DNA of 44,807 nt from CAZUMJ01 sp964621605 (GTDB lineage Bacteria; Actinomycetota; Acidimicrobiia; Acidimicrobiales; Iamiaceae). This document shows positions 31,096 through 38,523 of the stretch, one piece after another. Within the stretch, counting starts at the first letter, position 1; the number at the start of each line of letters is the position of its first letter. Below the pieces are notes generated by a model that was not told where the DNA came from, searched no databases, and worked only from the letters and a program-made list of their open reading frames with translations. The stretch is from the NCBI GenBank assembly GCA_964621605.1, contig CAZUMJ010000024.1, positions 1-44,807 on the forward strand, written 5' to 3'. Both the position numbers and the translations under genes were made by a program.

Positions 31096-32898
31096 ATGCG
31101 GCCATATCGAATCGTTCTGCCCGTGCTGGCGTTCGCCCTGTCGGCGCTCGGCACCCTTCCTGCCGCAGCTGCCCCGGCTCCCCTCCCCGCTCCACCTCCC
31201 GATGCCCCGCCGGGTAGCGCGACCACCTACCAGGTGAACAACACCCACGAGGGGTTGACAGACACGACCCTGCGACCTCCGCTGACGAGAGCGTGGTCGA
31301 CGGACCTCGGGGGGCGGGTCGGCTACCCCCTGATGGTGAACGGGCGGATCTTCGCCACGGCAGCCTCCTCCGGAGGGGGGACCCTTCTCTGGGCGCTCGA
31401 CGCGGCCGACGGCACCGTGCTGTGGGGACCGAAGTCGCTTGGCGGGACGTACAGGATCGAAGGCATCGCCGCCGACGGGGCCAACGTCTACGGCGTCAAC
31501 AGCTCGGGCTTGGTCACGGCCTGGAACCAGGTCACCGGTCAGCCGGTCTGGTCGGCGCAGATGCCCTCTCAGTGGATGTTCACCTCGCCGCCGACCGTTC
31601 ATGCCGGCACCGTGTACGTCGTGGGCGCCGGGAGCGGCGGCACCCTCTTCGCGCTCGACGCCTCGAACGGCACGGTCAAATGGAGCGGCGGGGTCATGAA
31701 CGGTGACCACAGTTCTCCGGCAGTCACCGACGACGGGGTGTACGTCTCGTTCGCGTGCGGCGTCACCTACCGCTTCGACCCACTCACCGGCGCAAGCACC
31801 TGGGTGCGCCGGACCGGATGCGAGGGGGGCGGCGGCAGCACACCCGTGGTCCACGACGGTCGCGTGTACGTGCGCGACTTCCTGCATCAGGCGGTCCTCG
31901 ATGCCGCGAACGGCACGGCCACCGGGACGTTCGCCGCGACCGCGGCACCCACGTTCGACGGGGAGGTCAGCTACCAGCTCCAGGGCTCGACTCTGCGCGC
32001 CGTCGACCTCAGCACCGGTGACGTGCTGTGGTCACAGGCCGCGGACGGCACGCTGTCGAGTGCACCGATCGTGGTCGGCTCCGACGTCGCGATCGGGTCG
32101 ACGTCCGGGCGCGTGTTCCTCGTCGACAAGACCGACGGCAGCGTTGCCTGGTCCGGCGACACCGGTGCGCCGGTGCTTGCCCCGGACGAGCACAGCGCGA
32201 TGCAACTCGCCGGCCTTGCCGCATCGGGTGACCGTCTCGTCGTGCCCGCCACGAACGCCCTTGTCGCCTTCGGACCTGCCTCAGCGGCGGACTACGTCGT
32301 CGAGGCGTTGTACACCGATCTCCTCGGCCGTCACGCCGACCCGGATGGGCTCGCCTGGTGGTCCGGGCTGTTGCAACACGGCACGTCGCAACTCCAGGTG
32401 GCCACCGCGCTCGCAACGTCGCCCGAGGCGCTCCGCCTTTTCGTCTCCCAGGACTACGAGCAGATCCTCGGGCGCTCGCCTGACCCCGCGGGGCTCGCGT
32501 ATTGGAGCGACAGGATGGCCGACGGGTCGCCCACGCACGATCCCGCACCCGACCTCGCCGCCTCAGCCGAGTTCTACGACAGCGCCGGAGGCACACCGCG
32601 GGCCTGGGTTCGAGCGCTCTACCTGCACCTTCTCGGCCGACAGGCGAGTGAGAGCGAGGTCACCTACTGGGCCGGCACGCTGGCCACCGCGGGCCGCACG
32701 GCAGTCGCGCACGTGATCTTCGGTTCGCCCGAATCCGCGACCCACCAGATCTCCGAGCTCTACCAGTCGCTCCTCGGGCGTGCCGTCGACCCAGCCGGGC
32801 TTGCGTTCTTCCGTGCTCGTTTCGCCACGATGGGCTGGATCGGCACCGAGGCCGCCTTGTGTGGCTCGGCCGAGTACGCCACACACGCCCAACCCTGA
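31096..32898 (+). CDS. secreted PQQ-type beta-propeller protein with four DUF4214 repeats
   Basis: 600 aa. ATG 31096 with GGGGAG 8 nt upstream. Signal peptide (residues 1-27, ending AAAAP). Residues ~50-395 are PQQ-enzyme-like repeats (blocks like TLLWALDAADGTVLWG, VYGVNSSGLVTAWN, LFALDASNGTVKWSG, TLRAVDLSTGDVLWS, VFLVDKTDGSVAWSG), a likely eight-bladed propeller without an obvious quinone-binding site. Residues 399-600 carry four DUF4214 units built on LYxxLLGRxxDPxGLxxW (starting near 399, 453, 506, 553). DUF4214 domains are found on exported proteins; the molecular role is unknown. Likely extracellular adhesion or binding. Confidence 0.85.
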   Translation: MRPYRIVLPVLAFALSALGTLPAAAAPAPLPAPPPDAPPGSATTYQVNNTHEGLTDTTLRPPLTRAWSTDLGGRVGYPLMVNGRIFATAASSGGGTLLWALDAADGTVLWGPKSLGGTYRIEGIAADGANVYGVNSSGLVTAWNQVTGQPVWSAQMPSQWMFTSPPTVHAGTVYVVGAGSGGTLFALDASNGTVKWSGGVMNGDHSSPAVTDDGVYVSFACGVTYRFDPLTGASTWVRRTGCEGGGGSTPVVHDGRVYVRDFLHQAVLDAANGTATGTFAATAAPTFDGEVSYQLQGSTLRAVDLSTGDVLWSQAADGTLSSAPIVVGSDVAIGSTSGRVFLVDKTDGSVAWSGDTGAPVLAPDEHSAMQLAGLAASGDRLVVPATNALVAFGPASAADYVVEALYTDLLGRHADPDGLAWWSGLLQHGTSQLQVATALATSPEALRLFVSQDYEQILGRSPDPAGLAYWSDRMADGSPTHDPAPDLAASAEFYDSAGGTPRAWVRALYLHLLGRQASESEVTYWAGTLATAGRTAVAHVIFGSPESATHQISELYQSLLGRAVDPAGLAFFRARFATMGWIGTEAALCGSAEYATHAQP

Positions 32899-32945
32899 GC
32901 ACCGCTCGAGCGAACCCCGCCCACGTTGGCGCCGGCACCACCGAA

Positions 32946-32962
32946 TCTGACACGGTGTCAGA
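32946..32962. promoter_or_regulatory. operator-like palindrome TCTGAC-N5-GTCAGA, site D
   Basis: TCTGAC (32946-32951), ACGGT, GTCAGA (32957-32962); flanking A and T extend the arms to 7 bp. TAGCCT (32973-32978), a likely -10 box, starts 10 nt after it, so the palindrome overlaps the -35 region. It precedes the DUF35/thiolase operon, whose first ATG is at 33045. Confidence 0.85.
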
Positions 32963-33044
32963 TGTGTGCCGGTAGCCTGTGAGCCGGCCTGTGGCCTCCG
33001 GGGCCACCAGCAGTGCCAGCCAGCGCAACCGGAACGGGAGCACC

Positions 33045-34448
33045 ATGCGAGGGATCATCAGCGCCGCGGGCTACGTGCCCCACCACCGTCTCGACCGCGC
33101 CAAGATCGCCGAGGTGTTCGGCAGCGGCGGCGGCAAGGGCACCCGGTCGGTCGCCTCCTACGACGAGGACACCACCACGCTCGGCGTCGAGGCGGCGCGC
33201 CTCGCCCTGCGCGGCACCACGGCCACGGTCGACGAGGTGTGCTTCGCCACGGCGTCGCCGACCTACCTCGAGAAGACCAACGCCACGATCGTGCACGCCG
33301 CGCTCCGCCTCGACCGCAGTGCCGGCGCGTACGACGTGGGCGGCGCGGTGCGCTCCGGCGTCGGCCTCCTGCGCCAGGCCCTGCGGGCCGACGGCACCGT
33401 GCTCGCGGTCGCGGCCGACGTGCGCACCGGCCAACCGACCAGCGCGGACGAAGCGGCCGGTGGCGACGCGGGCGCGGCGATCGTCGTCGGCGACGACACC
33501 GCCGGGCCGGTGCTCGCCGAGCTCATCGGGTCGGCCGCCGCCACGCACGAGTTCCTCGACACATGGAAGGTCCCCGGCGACGTGCGGGTCCGCCACTGGG
33601 AGGAGCGCTTCGCCGAGACCCAGTACGCCCCACTCGTCGACGAGGCGTGGAACACGGCGCTCAAGGCAGCCGAGCTCTCCCCCGCCGATGTCGCCACGGT
33701 GGCGGTCTGCGGCACGCACGCCCGTGCCGTGAAGGCCGCCGCCCGCAAGGTCGGGACCGGCGTCGGGCAGGTCCTCGCCGGCCTCGACGACACGGTCGGG
33801 TGCACCGGCACCGCCGAGGTGCTGCTCACCGTCGCCCGCCTCCTCGAAGGCACCGCGCCGGGCCAGGTGCTCGCCGTCGTGGCGCTCGCCGACGGCGTCG
33901 ACGTGCTCCTGCTGCGTGCCACGGACGCCATCGCGAGCTGGTCGCCCGCACGCGCGGTCGACGCGCAGGTGGCGGCGGGCTCCAGCGCCCTTCCCTACGC
34001 CAAGTTCCTGTCGTGGCGCGGGCAGGTCACGGTCGAACCGCCCCGTCGCCCCGAGCCGGTCCGCATGTCGGCGTCGGCTGCGGGCCGCAGCGGCGACTGG
34101 AAGTACGGCTTCGTCGGCTCCCGCGACGCCGAGTCGGGCGCGGTGCACCTGCCCCCGGCCCGGGTGTCGTTCGTGGGCGGCAACGTCGACGACATGCAGC
34201 CACTGCCCATGGCAGACGCGCAGGGCACGGTGCTCACCTTCACCGTCGACAAGCTCGTGTACTCCCCGAGCCCGCCGGTGGTGTTCGCCGTCGTCGACTT
34301 CGAGGGCGGCGGCCGACTGCCGATCGAGCTCACCGACGTCGCGGCGGACGGCGTGCAGATCGGCGACCGCGTCGAGATGACGTTCCGCCGTCTCAACACC
34401 GCTGACGGCATCGCCAACTACTTCTGGAAGGCGCGTCCGGTCCGCTGA
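33045..34448 (+). CDS. HMG-CoA-synthase-like/DUF35 (OB-fold) fusion protein
   Basis: 467 aa, ATG 33045 with GGGAG upstream. Residues 1-~320 have a thiolase-superfamily ketosynthase-III/HMG-CoA synthase fold, but the segment that normally holds the catalytic cysteine reads YDVGGAVRSG (Val102), so the nucleophile appears lost. Residues ~335-467 form a DUF35/OB-fold domain; its N-terminal zinc-ribbon cysteines are also absent (KYGFVGSRDAESG, VHLPPARVSF). DUF35 proteins bridge thiolases and HMG-CoA synthases in archaea and Ltp2 with ChsH2 in mycobacteria. It lies 29 nt upstream of a thiolase, so it is probably a structural partner of that enzyme. Confidence 0.85.
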   Translation: MRGIISAAGYVPHHRLDRAKIAEVFGSGGGKGTRSVASYDEDTTTLGVEAARLALRGTTATVDEVCFATASPTYLEKTNATIVHAALRLDRSAGAYDVGGAVRSGVGLLRQALRADGTVLAVAADVRTGQPTSADEAAGGDAGAAIVVGDDTAGPVLAELIGSAAATHEFLDTWKVPGDVRVRHWEERFAETQYAPLVDEAWNTALKAAELSPADVATVAVCGTHARAVKAAARKVGTGVGQVLAGLDDTVGCTGTAEVLLTVARLLEGTAPGQVLAVVALADGVDVLLLRATDAIASWSPARAVDAQVAAGSSALPYAKFLSWRGQVTVEPPRRPEPVRMSASAAGRSGDWKYGFVGSRDAESGAVHLPPARVSFVGGNVDDMQPLPMADAQGTVLTFTVDKLVYSPSPPVVFAVVDFEGGGRLPIELTDVAADGVQIGDRVEMTFRRLNTADGIANYFWKARPVR

Positions 34449-34477
34449 CCGGCGCCGAGGATCGAGGAGCCAGACCG

Positions 34478-35668
34478 ATGGGTTCGCACGGCATCAAGGA
34501 CCAGGTGGCGATCGTGGGCATGTCCTGCACGCCCTTCCGCGAGCACTGGGACAAGGGCACCGACGACCTCCTCGTTGAGGCGTCCGAGGCCTGCTACCGC
34601 AGCGCCGGCATCGCCAAGCCCGACGTCGACGCGTACTGGCTGGGCACCGCTCAGTCGGGCATGAGCGGCCTCACCTTGGCGGCGCCGCTGAAGCTCGACG
34701 GCAAGCCCGTCACCCGCGTCGAGAACATGTGCGCCACCGGCTCCGAAGCCCTGCGCCAGGCGTCGTACGCGGTGGCGTCCGGCGCCTACGACGTGGCCAT
34801 GGCGATCGGCGTCGAGAAGGTGAAGGACTCCGGCTACCAGGGCCTCAACGCCTTCCCCATCCCCAACGACGGCACCAACCGCACCCTCACCGCCGCGGCC
34901 ATGTTCAGCCTGGTGCTGCCCGCGTACGCCAAGCGCTACGGCGTCGACGAGGACGAGCTGCGCCGCGTCGTGGCACGGATCGCGTCGAAGAACCACGCCA
35001 ACGGGGCCAAGAACCCGCTCGCCCAGTTCCGCAAGGAGATGAGCGTCGAGGCGATCTGCAACATGGCAGCGGTGGCCGGGCGCCTCAGCGTGTTCGACTG
35101 CGCCGGCGTCGCGGACGGGTCCGCGGCGGCGATCGTGGTGCGGGCCGAGGACGCGCACCGCTACACCGACAAGCCGCTGTACGTGAAGGCGCTGTCGATG
35201 GTGGCCGGCAACGGATCGGGCCTGCTCGACCCCGAGTACGACTACACGACCTTCCGCGAGTGCGCCGCGGCCGCCGAAGACGCCTACGCGCAGGCGGGCG
35301 TCACCGACCCGCGTGCCGAACTGGCGCTCGCCGAGGTGCACGACTGCTTCACCCCCACCGAGCTGGTGCTCATGGAGGACCTACGCCTCGCCGAGCGCGG
35401 CCAGGCCTGGAAGGACGAGCTCGCGGGTACCTTCGACCTCACCGGCGACATGCCCGTGAACACCGACGGGGGCCTGAAGAGCTTCGGCCACCCGGTCGGT
35501 GCGTCGGGCCTGCGGATGATCTACGAGGTGTGGCTGCAGCTGCGGGGCGAGGCCCCGGCGGAGCGCGCCGTGCAGAACGACCGCACGCTCGGCCTCACCC
35601 ACAACCTGGGCGGCTACCCCGGCGAGATGGTCAGCTTCGTCGGTATCTTCGGCAACCAGCTCGGCTGA
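34478..35668 (+). CDS. SCP2-type thiolase
   Basis: 396 aa. Thiolase-superfamily protein of the SCP2/lipid-transfer (Ltp) type. Cys85 in VENMCATGSEAL is the likely acyl-accepting nucleophile; His288 in VHDCFTPTE and His338 in SFGHPVGASG are the other conserved residues. The last motif is HNLGGYPGEM without a second cysteine, as in SCP2 thiolases. It is presumed to cleave a 3-ketoacyl-CoA, or to perform a retro-aldol cleavage as Ltp2 does. AGGAG lies 9-10 nt before the ATG. It is second in the operon below site D. Confidence 0.9.
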   Translation: MGSHGIKDQVAIVGMSCTPFREHWDKGTDDLLVEASEACYRSAGIAKPDVDAYWLGTAQSGMSGLTLAAPLKLDGKPVTRVENMCATGSEALRQASYAVASGAYDVAMAIGVEKVKDSGYQGLNAFPIPNDGTNRTLTAAAMFSLVLPAYAKRYGVDEDELRRVVARIASKNHANGAKNPLAQFRKEMSVEAICNMAAVAGRLSVFDCAGVADGSAAAIVVRAEDAHRYTDKPLYVKALSMVAGNGSGLLDPEYDYTTFRECAAAAEDAYAQAGVTDPRAELALAEVHDCFTPTELVLMEDLRLAERGQAWKDELAGTFDLTGDMPVNTDGGLKSFGHPVGASGLRMIYEVWLQLRGEAPAERAVQNDRTLGLTHNLGGYPGEMVSFVGIFGNQLG

Positions 35669-35679
35669 GCTTCAGCCCG

Positions 35680-36165
35680 CTACGCGCTCGGCGGGCCCTG
35701 CGGCGCGACCGTGCGCGCCAAGATGCCCAATGTCGCACGCAGCGCCCCCTCGGAGATGACCGGGAAGATGCCGGCGTCGCGCCACTCGGGCGCGATGTCG
35801 GACCAGTCGTAGTAGGAGGTGGCCAGCGTGCCGCCGTCGGCCGGCTCCAGCCGGTAGCCGTACACGTGGCCGATCTGGGGTCGGATCTGCCCGAGGATCT
35901 TCCAGGCGATCTCTCGGTCCTGCTCGAACGTGCAGATCTGCACGGTGACGTCGTAGCGCCCCATGGTCGGGTAGTCGTTGAGTGCCTCGCGGTCCATGTG
36001 CACCACGAACTCGTCACCCACCGCCCCCACGGGGTCGCCTTCGGCCCACTGCAACATGCCGGAGCTGTCGATGGCCACGTGGCCTTGGGGGTCGCACAGC
36101 ACGGCGAAGATCGTGGACGCGTCGGCACCGATGAACCGCGGCACCTCGAAACGTTCGGTCGTCAT
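35680..36165 (-). CDS. SRPBCC-family (polyketide cyclase/START-like) protein
   Basis: 161 aa. Helix-grip fold: N-terminal RFEVPRFIGADASTIFAVLCDPQGHVAIDSSG, central strands around FVVHMDREALNDYPTMGRYDVTVQ, C-terminal long helix GALRATLGILARTV. These domains bind hydrophobic ligands; some are cyclases or enzymes, but no catalytic residues can be named. It is second after the DoxX gene (31-nt gap), ends 11 nt from the convergent thiolase. Confidence 0.85.
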   Translation of the reverse strand: MTTERFEVPRFIGADASTIFAVLCDPQGHVAIDSSGMLQWAEGDPVGAVGDEFVVHMDREALNDYPTMGRYDVTVQICTFEQDREIAWKILGQIRPQIGHVYGYRLEPADGGTLATSYYDWSDIAPEWRDAGIFPVISEGALRATLGILARTVAPQGPPSA

Positions 36166-36196
36166 GGCGCCATGGTGGCACCCCGACGCCCGGCGT

Positions 36197-36730
36197 TCAG
36201 TCCTTCGGTGCAGGCGGCCGGTAGAACAAGCCGAGCTGGGCGACCGCGCCGCCGACGCCGACGATCAAGGCGATCGCCAGGCCCGTCACACCGTTGAGCC
36301 GAAAGGCGATGCCGAGGGCGTAGTCGAGCGAGTACTTCCACGGCCCGAGCGTGGCGATCGTGACGCCGAGCAGGGCGAGCACCCAGTTGTACTCCCAGCC
36401 GCTCTTCACGATGAAGAAGCCGTTCTTCACGTGCACCGTGTAGGCAGCGACGATCATCAGCGACACGAACGCGGCGCCCGCGAACGGGGTGAGCAGGCCG
36501 ATCGCCATGAGGATGCCGGCACCCATCTCGGTGCTCGCCGCGAGCACGGCGTGCACCTTGCCGGGCCGCATGCCCATCGAATCGAACCAGTTGGCGGTGC
36601 CGGGGATGCGACCGCCGCCGAAGAACTTGTTGTAGCCGTGCGAGGCGAGCGTGACGCCGATGCCCACGCGCAGCAGGAGCATGGCCAGGTTGACCGCGTC
36701 GAGGTCGTCGGGGGAGAGATGCTTCAACAC
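36197..36730 (-). CDS. DoxX-family membrane protein
   Basis: 177 aa, GTG start at 36730. Four membrane helices: LLLRVGIGVTLASHGYNKFFG region, MGAGILMAIGLLTPFAGAAFVSLMIVAAY, and WVLALLGVTIATLG among them. DoxX-like proteins are quinone-linked or associated with redox and exported-protein function; the role here is unknown. Site E lies only 18 nt upstream of its start and between it and the crotonase gene at 36798, so both promoters may be under the same control. Confidence 0.85.
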   Translation of the reverse strand: MLKHLSPDDLDAVNLAMLLLRVGIGVTLASHGYNKFFGGGRIPGTANWFDSMGMRPGKVHAVLAASTEMGAGILMAIGLLTPFAGAAFVSLMIVAAYTVHVKNGFFIVKSGWEYNWVLALLGVTIATLGPWKYSLDYALGIAFRLNGVTGLAIALIVGVGGAVAQLGLFYRPPAPKD

Positions 36731-36748
36731 CCCCGCGACGCTATCGGT

Positions 36749-36765
36749 TCTGACGGATCGTCAGA
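36749..36765. promoter_or_regulatory. operator-like palindrome TCTGAC-N5-GTCAGA, site E
   Basis: TCTGAC (36749-36754), GGATC, GTCAGA (36760-36765). Lies between the divergent DoxX (start 36730) and crotonase (start 36798) genes. TACACT (36782-36787) is a good -10 box for the crotonase with about 10 nt to the ATG, so the palindrome covers its -35 region. Confidence 0.85.
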
Positions 36766-36797
36766 CAGTTGTTACGACTTCTACACTGCTGGGCGCT

Positions 36798-37649
36798 ATG
36801 AGCGACGCGCCCCGCCCCCCGAAGTCCGCCGATCTGCCCCTCGACGAGCAGGTCCAGTACCGCCTCGTCGACGGCGTGGCGTGGATCACCCTCGCCCGGC
36901 CCGACGTGAAGAACGCGGTGTCGCCCGACCAGCGCAACCGGGTGATCGACTTGCTCGCCGCGGCGAGCGGCAACCATCACGTGCGCGCCGTGGTGCTGAC
37001 CGCGCTCGGCGACTCGTTCTGCACGGGCGCGGACCTGCGCGCACACCAGCCCGAGGTCCTCAAGCCCGACGACGCCCCCGACCGGCCGATCGGCCAGGTG
37101 GCCCGCATCATCCGGGACGGCGCGCAGCGCCTCGTGTGCGCCGTCATGGACTGCGAGAAGCCCGTGATCGCGGCGGTGAACGGCACCGCGGCGGGCATCG
37201 GCGCCCACCTGGCGCTCGCCGCCGACCTGGTCATCGCCGTCGAGTCGGCCCGCTTCATCGAGGTGTTCATCCGTCGAGCGCTGGTGCCGGACGGCGCCGG
37301 GGCCTACCTGCTCCCCCGCCTCGTCGGCCTGCACAAGGCCAAGGAGCTGATGTTCTTCGGCGACGACGTGTCCGCAGCTGAGGCGCTGGAGCTGGGCCTT
37401 ATCAACAAGGTCGTCCCCGACGGCGAGCTCGAAGCCGCCGCCACGGCGTGGGCGACGCGCCTGGCGACCGGGCCCACCCATGCGCTCGCACGCACCAAGG
37501 AGCTCCTCAACCGGTCGCTCGACTCCGACCGGGCCACGGCCCTGCTCGACGAGGCGTGGGCACAGGAGATGAACATGGCGACCCACGACGCCACCGAGGG
37601 CGTGCAGTCGTTCATCGAGCGGCGCGACCCGACCTACCGGGGCTGGTAG
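36798..37649 (+). CDS. enoyl-CoA hydratase/isomerase (crotonase family)
   Basis: 283 aa. Crotonase fold with GDSFCTGADLRAH and AVNGTAAGIGAHLALAADLVIA (CoA/oxyanion hole). The catalytic loop reads FIRRALVPDGAGAYLLPRLVG: an Asp in PDG as in PaaG/isomerase-like members, without the first Glu of FadB-type hydratases. So double-bond isomerase or hydratase of a particular subclass is likely. Only 10 nt from a TACACT box to the ATG implies a short or absent leader. Single gene under site E. Confidence 0.9.
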   Translation: MSDAPRPPKSADLPLDEQVQYRLVDGVAWITLARPDVKNAVSPDQRNRVIDLLAAASGNHHVRAVVLTALGDSFCTGADLRAHQPEVLKPDDAPDRPIGQVARIIRDGAQRLVCAVMDCEKPVIAAVNGTAAGIGAHLALAADLVIAVESARFIEVFIRRALVPDGAGAYLLPRLVGLHKAKELMFFGDDVSAAEALELGLINKVVPDGELEAAATAWATRLATGPTHALARTKELLNRSLDSDRATALLDEAWAQEMNMATHDATEGVQSFIERRDPTYRGW

Positions 37650-37668
37650 CTCCGCGCCGAAACCTGGC

Positions 37669-38517
37669 TCAGCCCGCGGGCGTCTGCGGCGTCTCGCTCC
37701 CCACCAACTTGCCGGCCGTCACGAAGCGGTAGCCGGCCTGCTTGCCCTCACGCAGGATGGCGTCGAGCGCCTGCACCTCGGTGCGGCGGCGGGCGAGCTG
37801 CGCGCGTGCCCCGGACCCACCACGGTGGAACGTGTCGCGGCCGATGCCGTCGTGGAAGTCGACGATGGCACCAGGCAGGAGGTTGCGGAGCACGTTGGCC
37901 TGCACCTCGGCCGGCGTGTTCTGGCCGGCCGGTCCGCCGTAGAACGACCACAGCAGCACGTCGCAGCCGAGCTCACCGGCGACCCGCACCGCCGAGCCGG
38001 TCAGCTCCCCACGTGGTGGCCGGTACCAGCGAGGCGGCTTCCCGCTGCGCTCGGTCAGCAACTCGTGGCTGCGCCGGATCTCTGCCGCCGCCATCGCTGC
38101 GGGGAACTGCGCCAGGTCACGGTGCGACCAACCGTGGTTGCCGATCTCGTGCCCGGCGTCGACGACCTGTGCGAACAGGTCGGGGTGGCGTTGCACGTTC
38201 CAACCCATGCAGCAGAAGGTGCTCGTGACCTGGTGGCGGGCCAGCACGTCGAGCACCTGCGGGGTCAGGTCCGGGTCGGGACCGTCGTCGAAGGTGAGCG
38301 CCGCGAGCCGTTGGGTGGTCTCGACCGACCACACCACTCGGATCCCGCCGTAGAAGCCGACCTGCCCCGTGGCCGCGGCCGCCAGGCCGCGCGCCTCACG
38401 TTCTGACGCACTCCCCGCGTCGACCGCGCTCACCCGACCTACGACCCCGCCTGCGCCTGCAGCAACTCCGACGCCAGCAGCGCCACCGAGCCCCTTGAGG
38501 ACCGTCCGCCTGTCCAT
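37669..38517 (-). CDS. Tat-exported polysaccharide deacetylase (NodB domain)
   Basis: 282 aa. N-terminal MDRRTVLKGLGGAAG is a twin-arginine signal with an Ala/Gly-rich segment, so the enzyme is exported folded. The NodB domain has TFDDGP (75-80, catalytic Asp and metal Asp), NHGWSH (His128, His132), RPPRG (166-170) and DFHDG (His222). It would remove N- or O-acetyl groups from peptidoglycan, chitin-like or other cell-wall glycans. Not linked functionally to its neighbours. Confidence 0.92.
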   Translation of the reverse strand: MDRRTVLKGLGGAAGVGVAAGAGGVVGRVSAVDAGSASEREARGLAAAATGQVGFYGGIRVVWSVETTQRLAALTFDDGPDPDLTPQVLDVLARHQVTSTFCCMGWNVQRHPDLFAQVVDAGHEIGNHGWSHRDLAQFPAAMAAAEIRRSHELLTERSGKPPRWYRPPRGELTGSAVRVAGELGCDVLLWSFYGGPAGQNTPAEVQANVLRNLLPGAIVDFHDGIGRDTFHRGGSGARAQLARRRTEVQALDAILREGKQAGYRFVTAGKLVGSETPQTPAG

Positions 38518-38523
38518 GACGAC

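Noticed and set aside
38401..38425. TTCTGAC with GTCGAC downstream in the deacetylase gene
   Set aside because: Spacer is 11 nt, the right arm differs and it lies in coding sequence, so it is not a regulon site.
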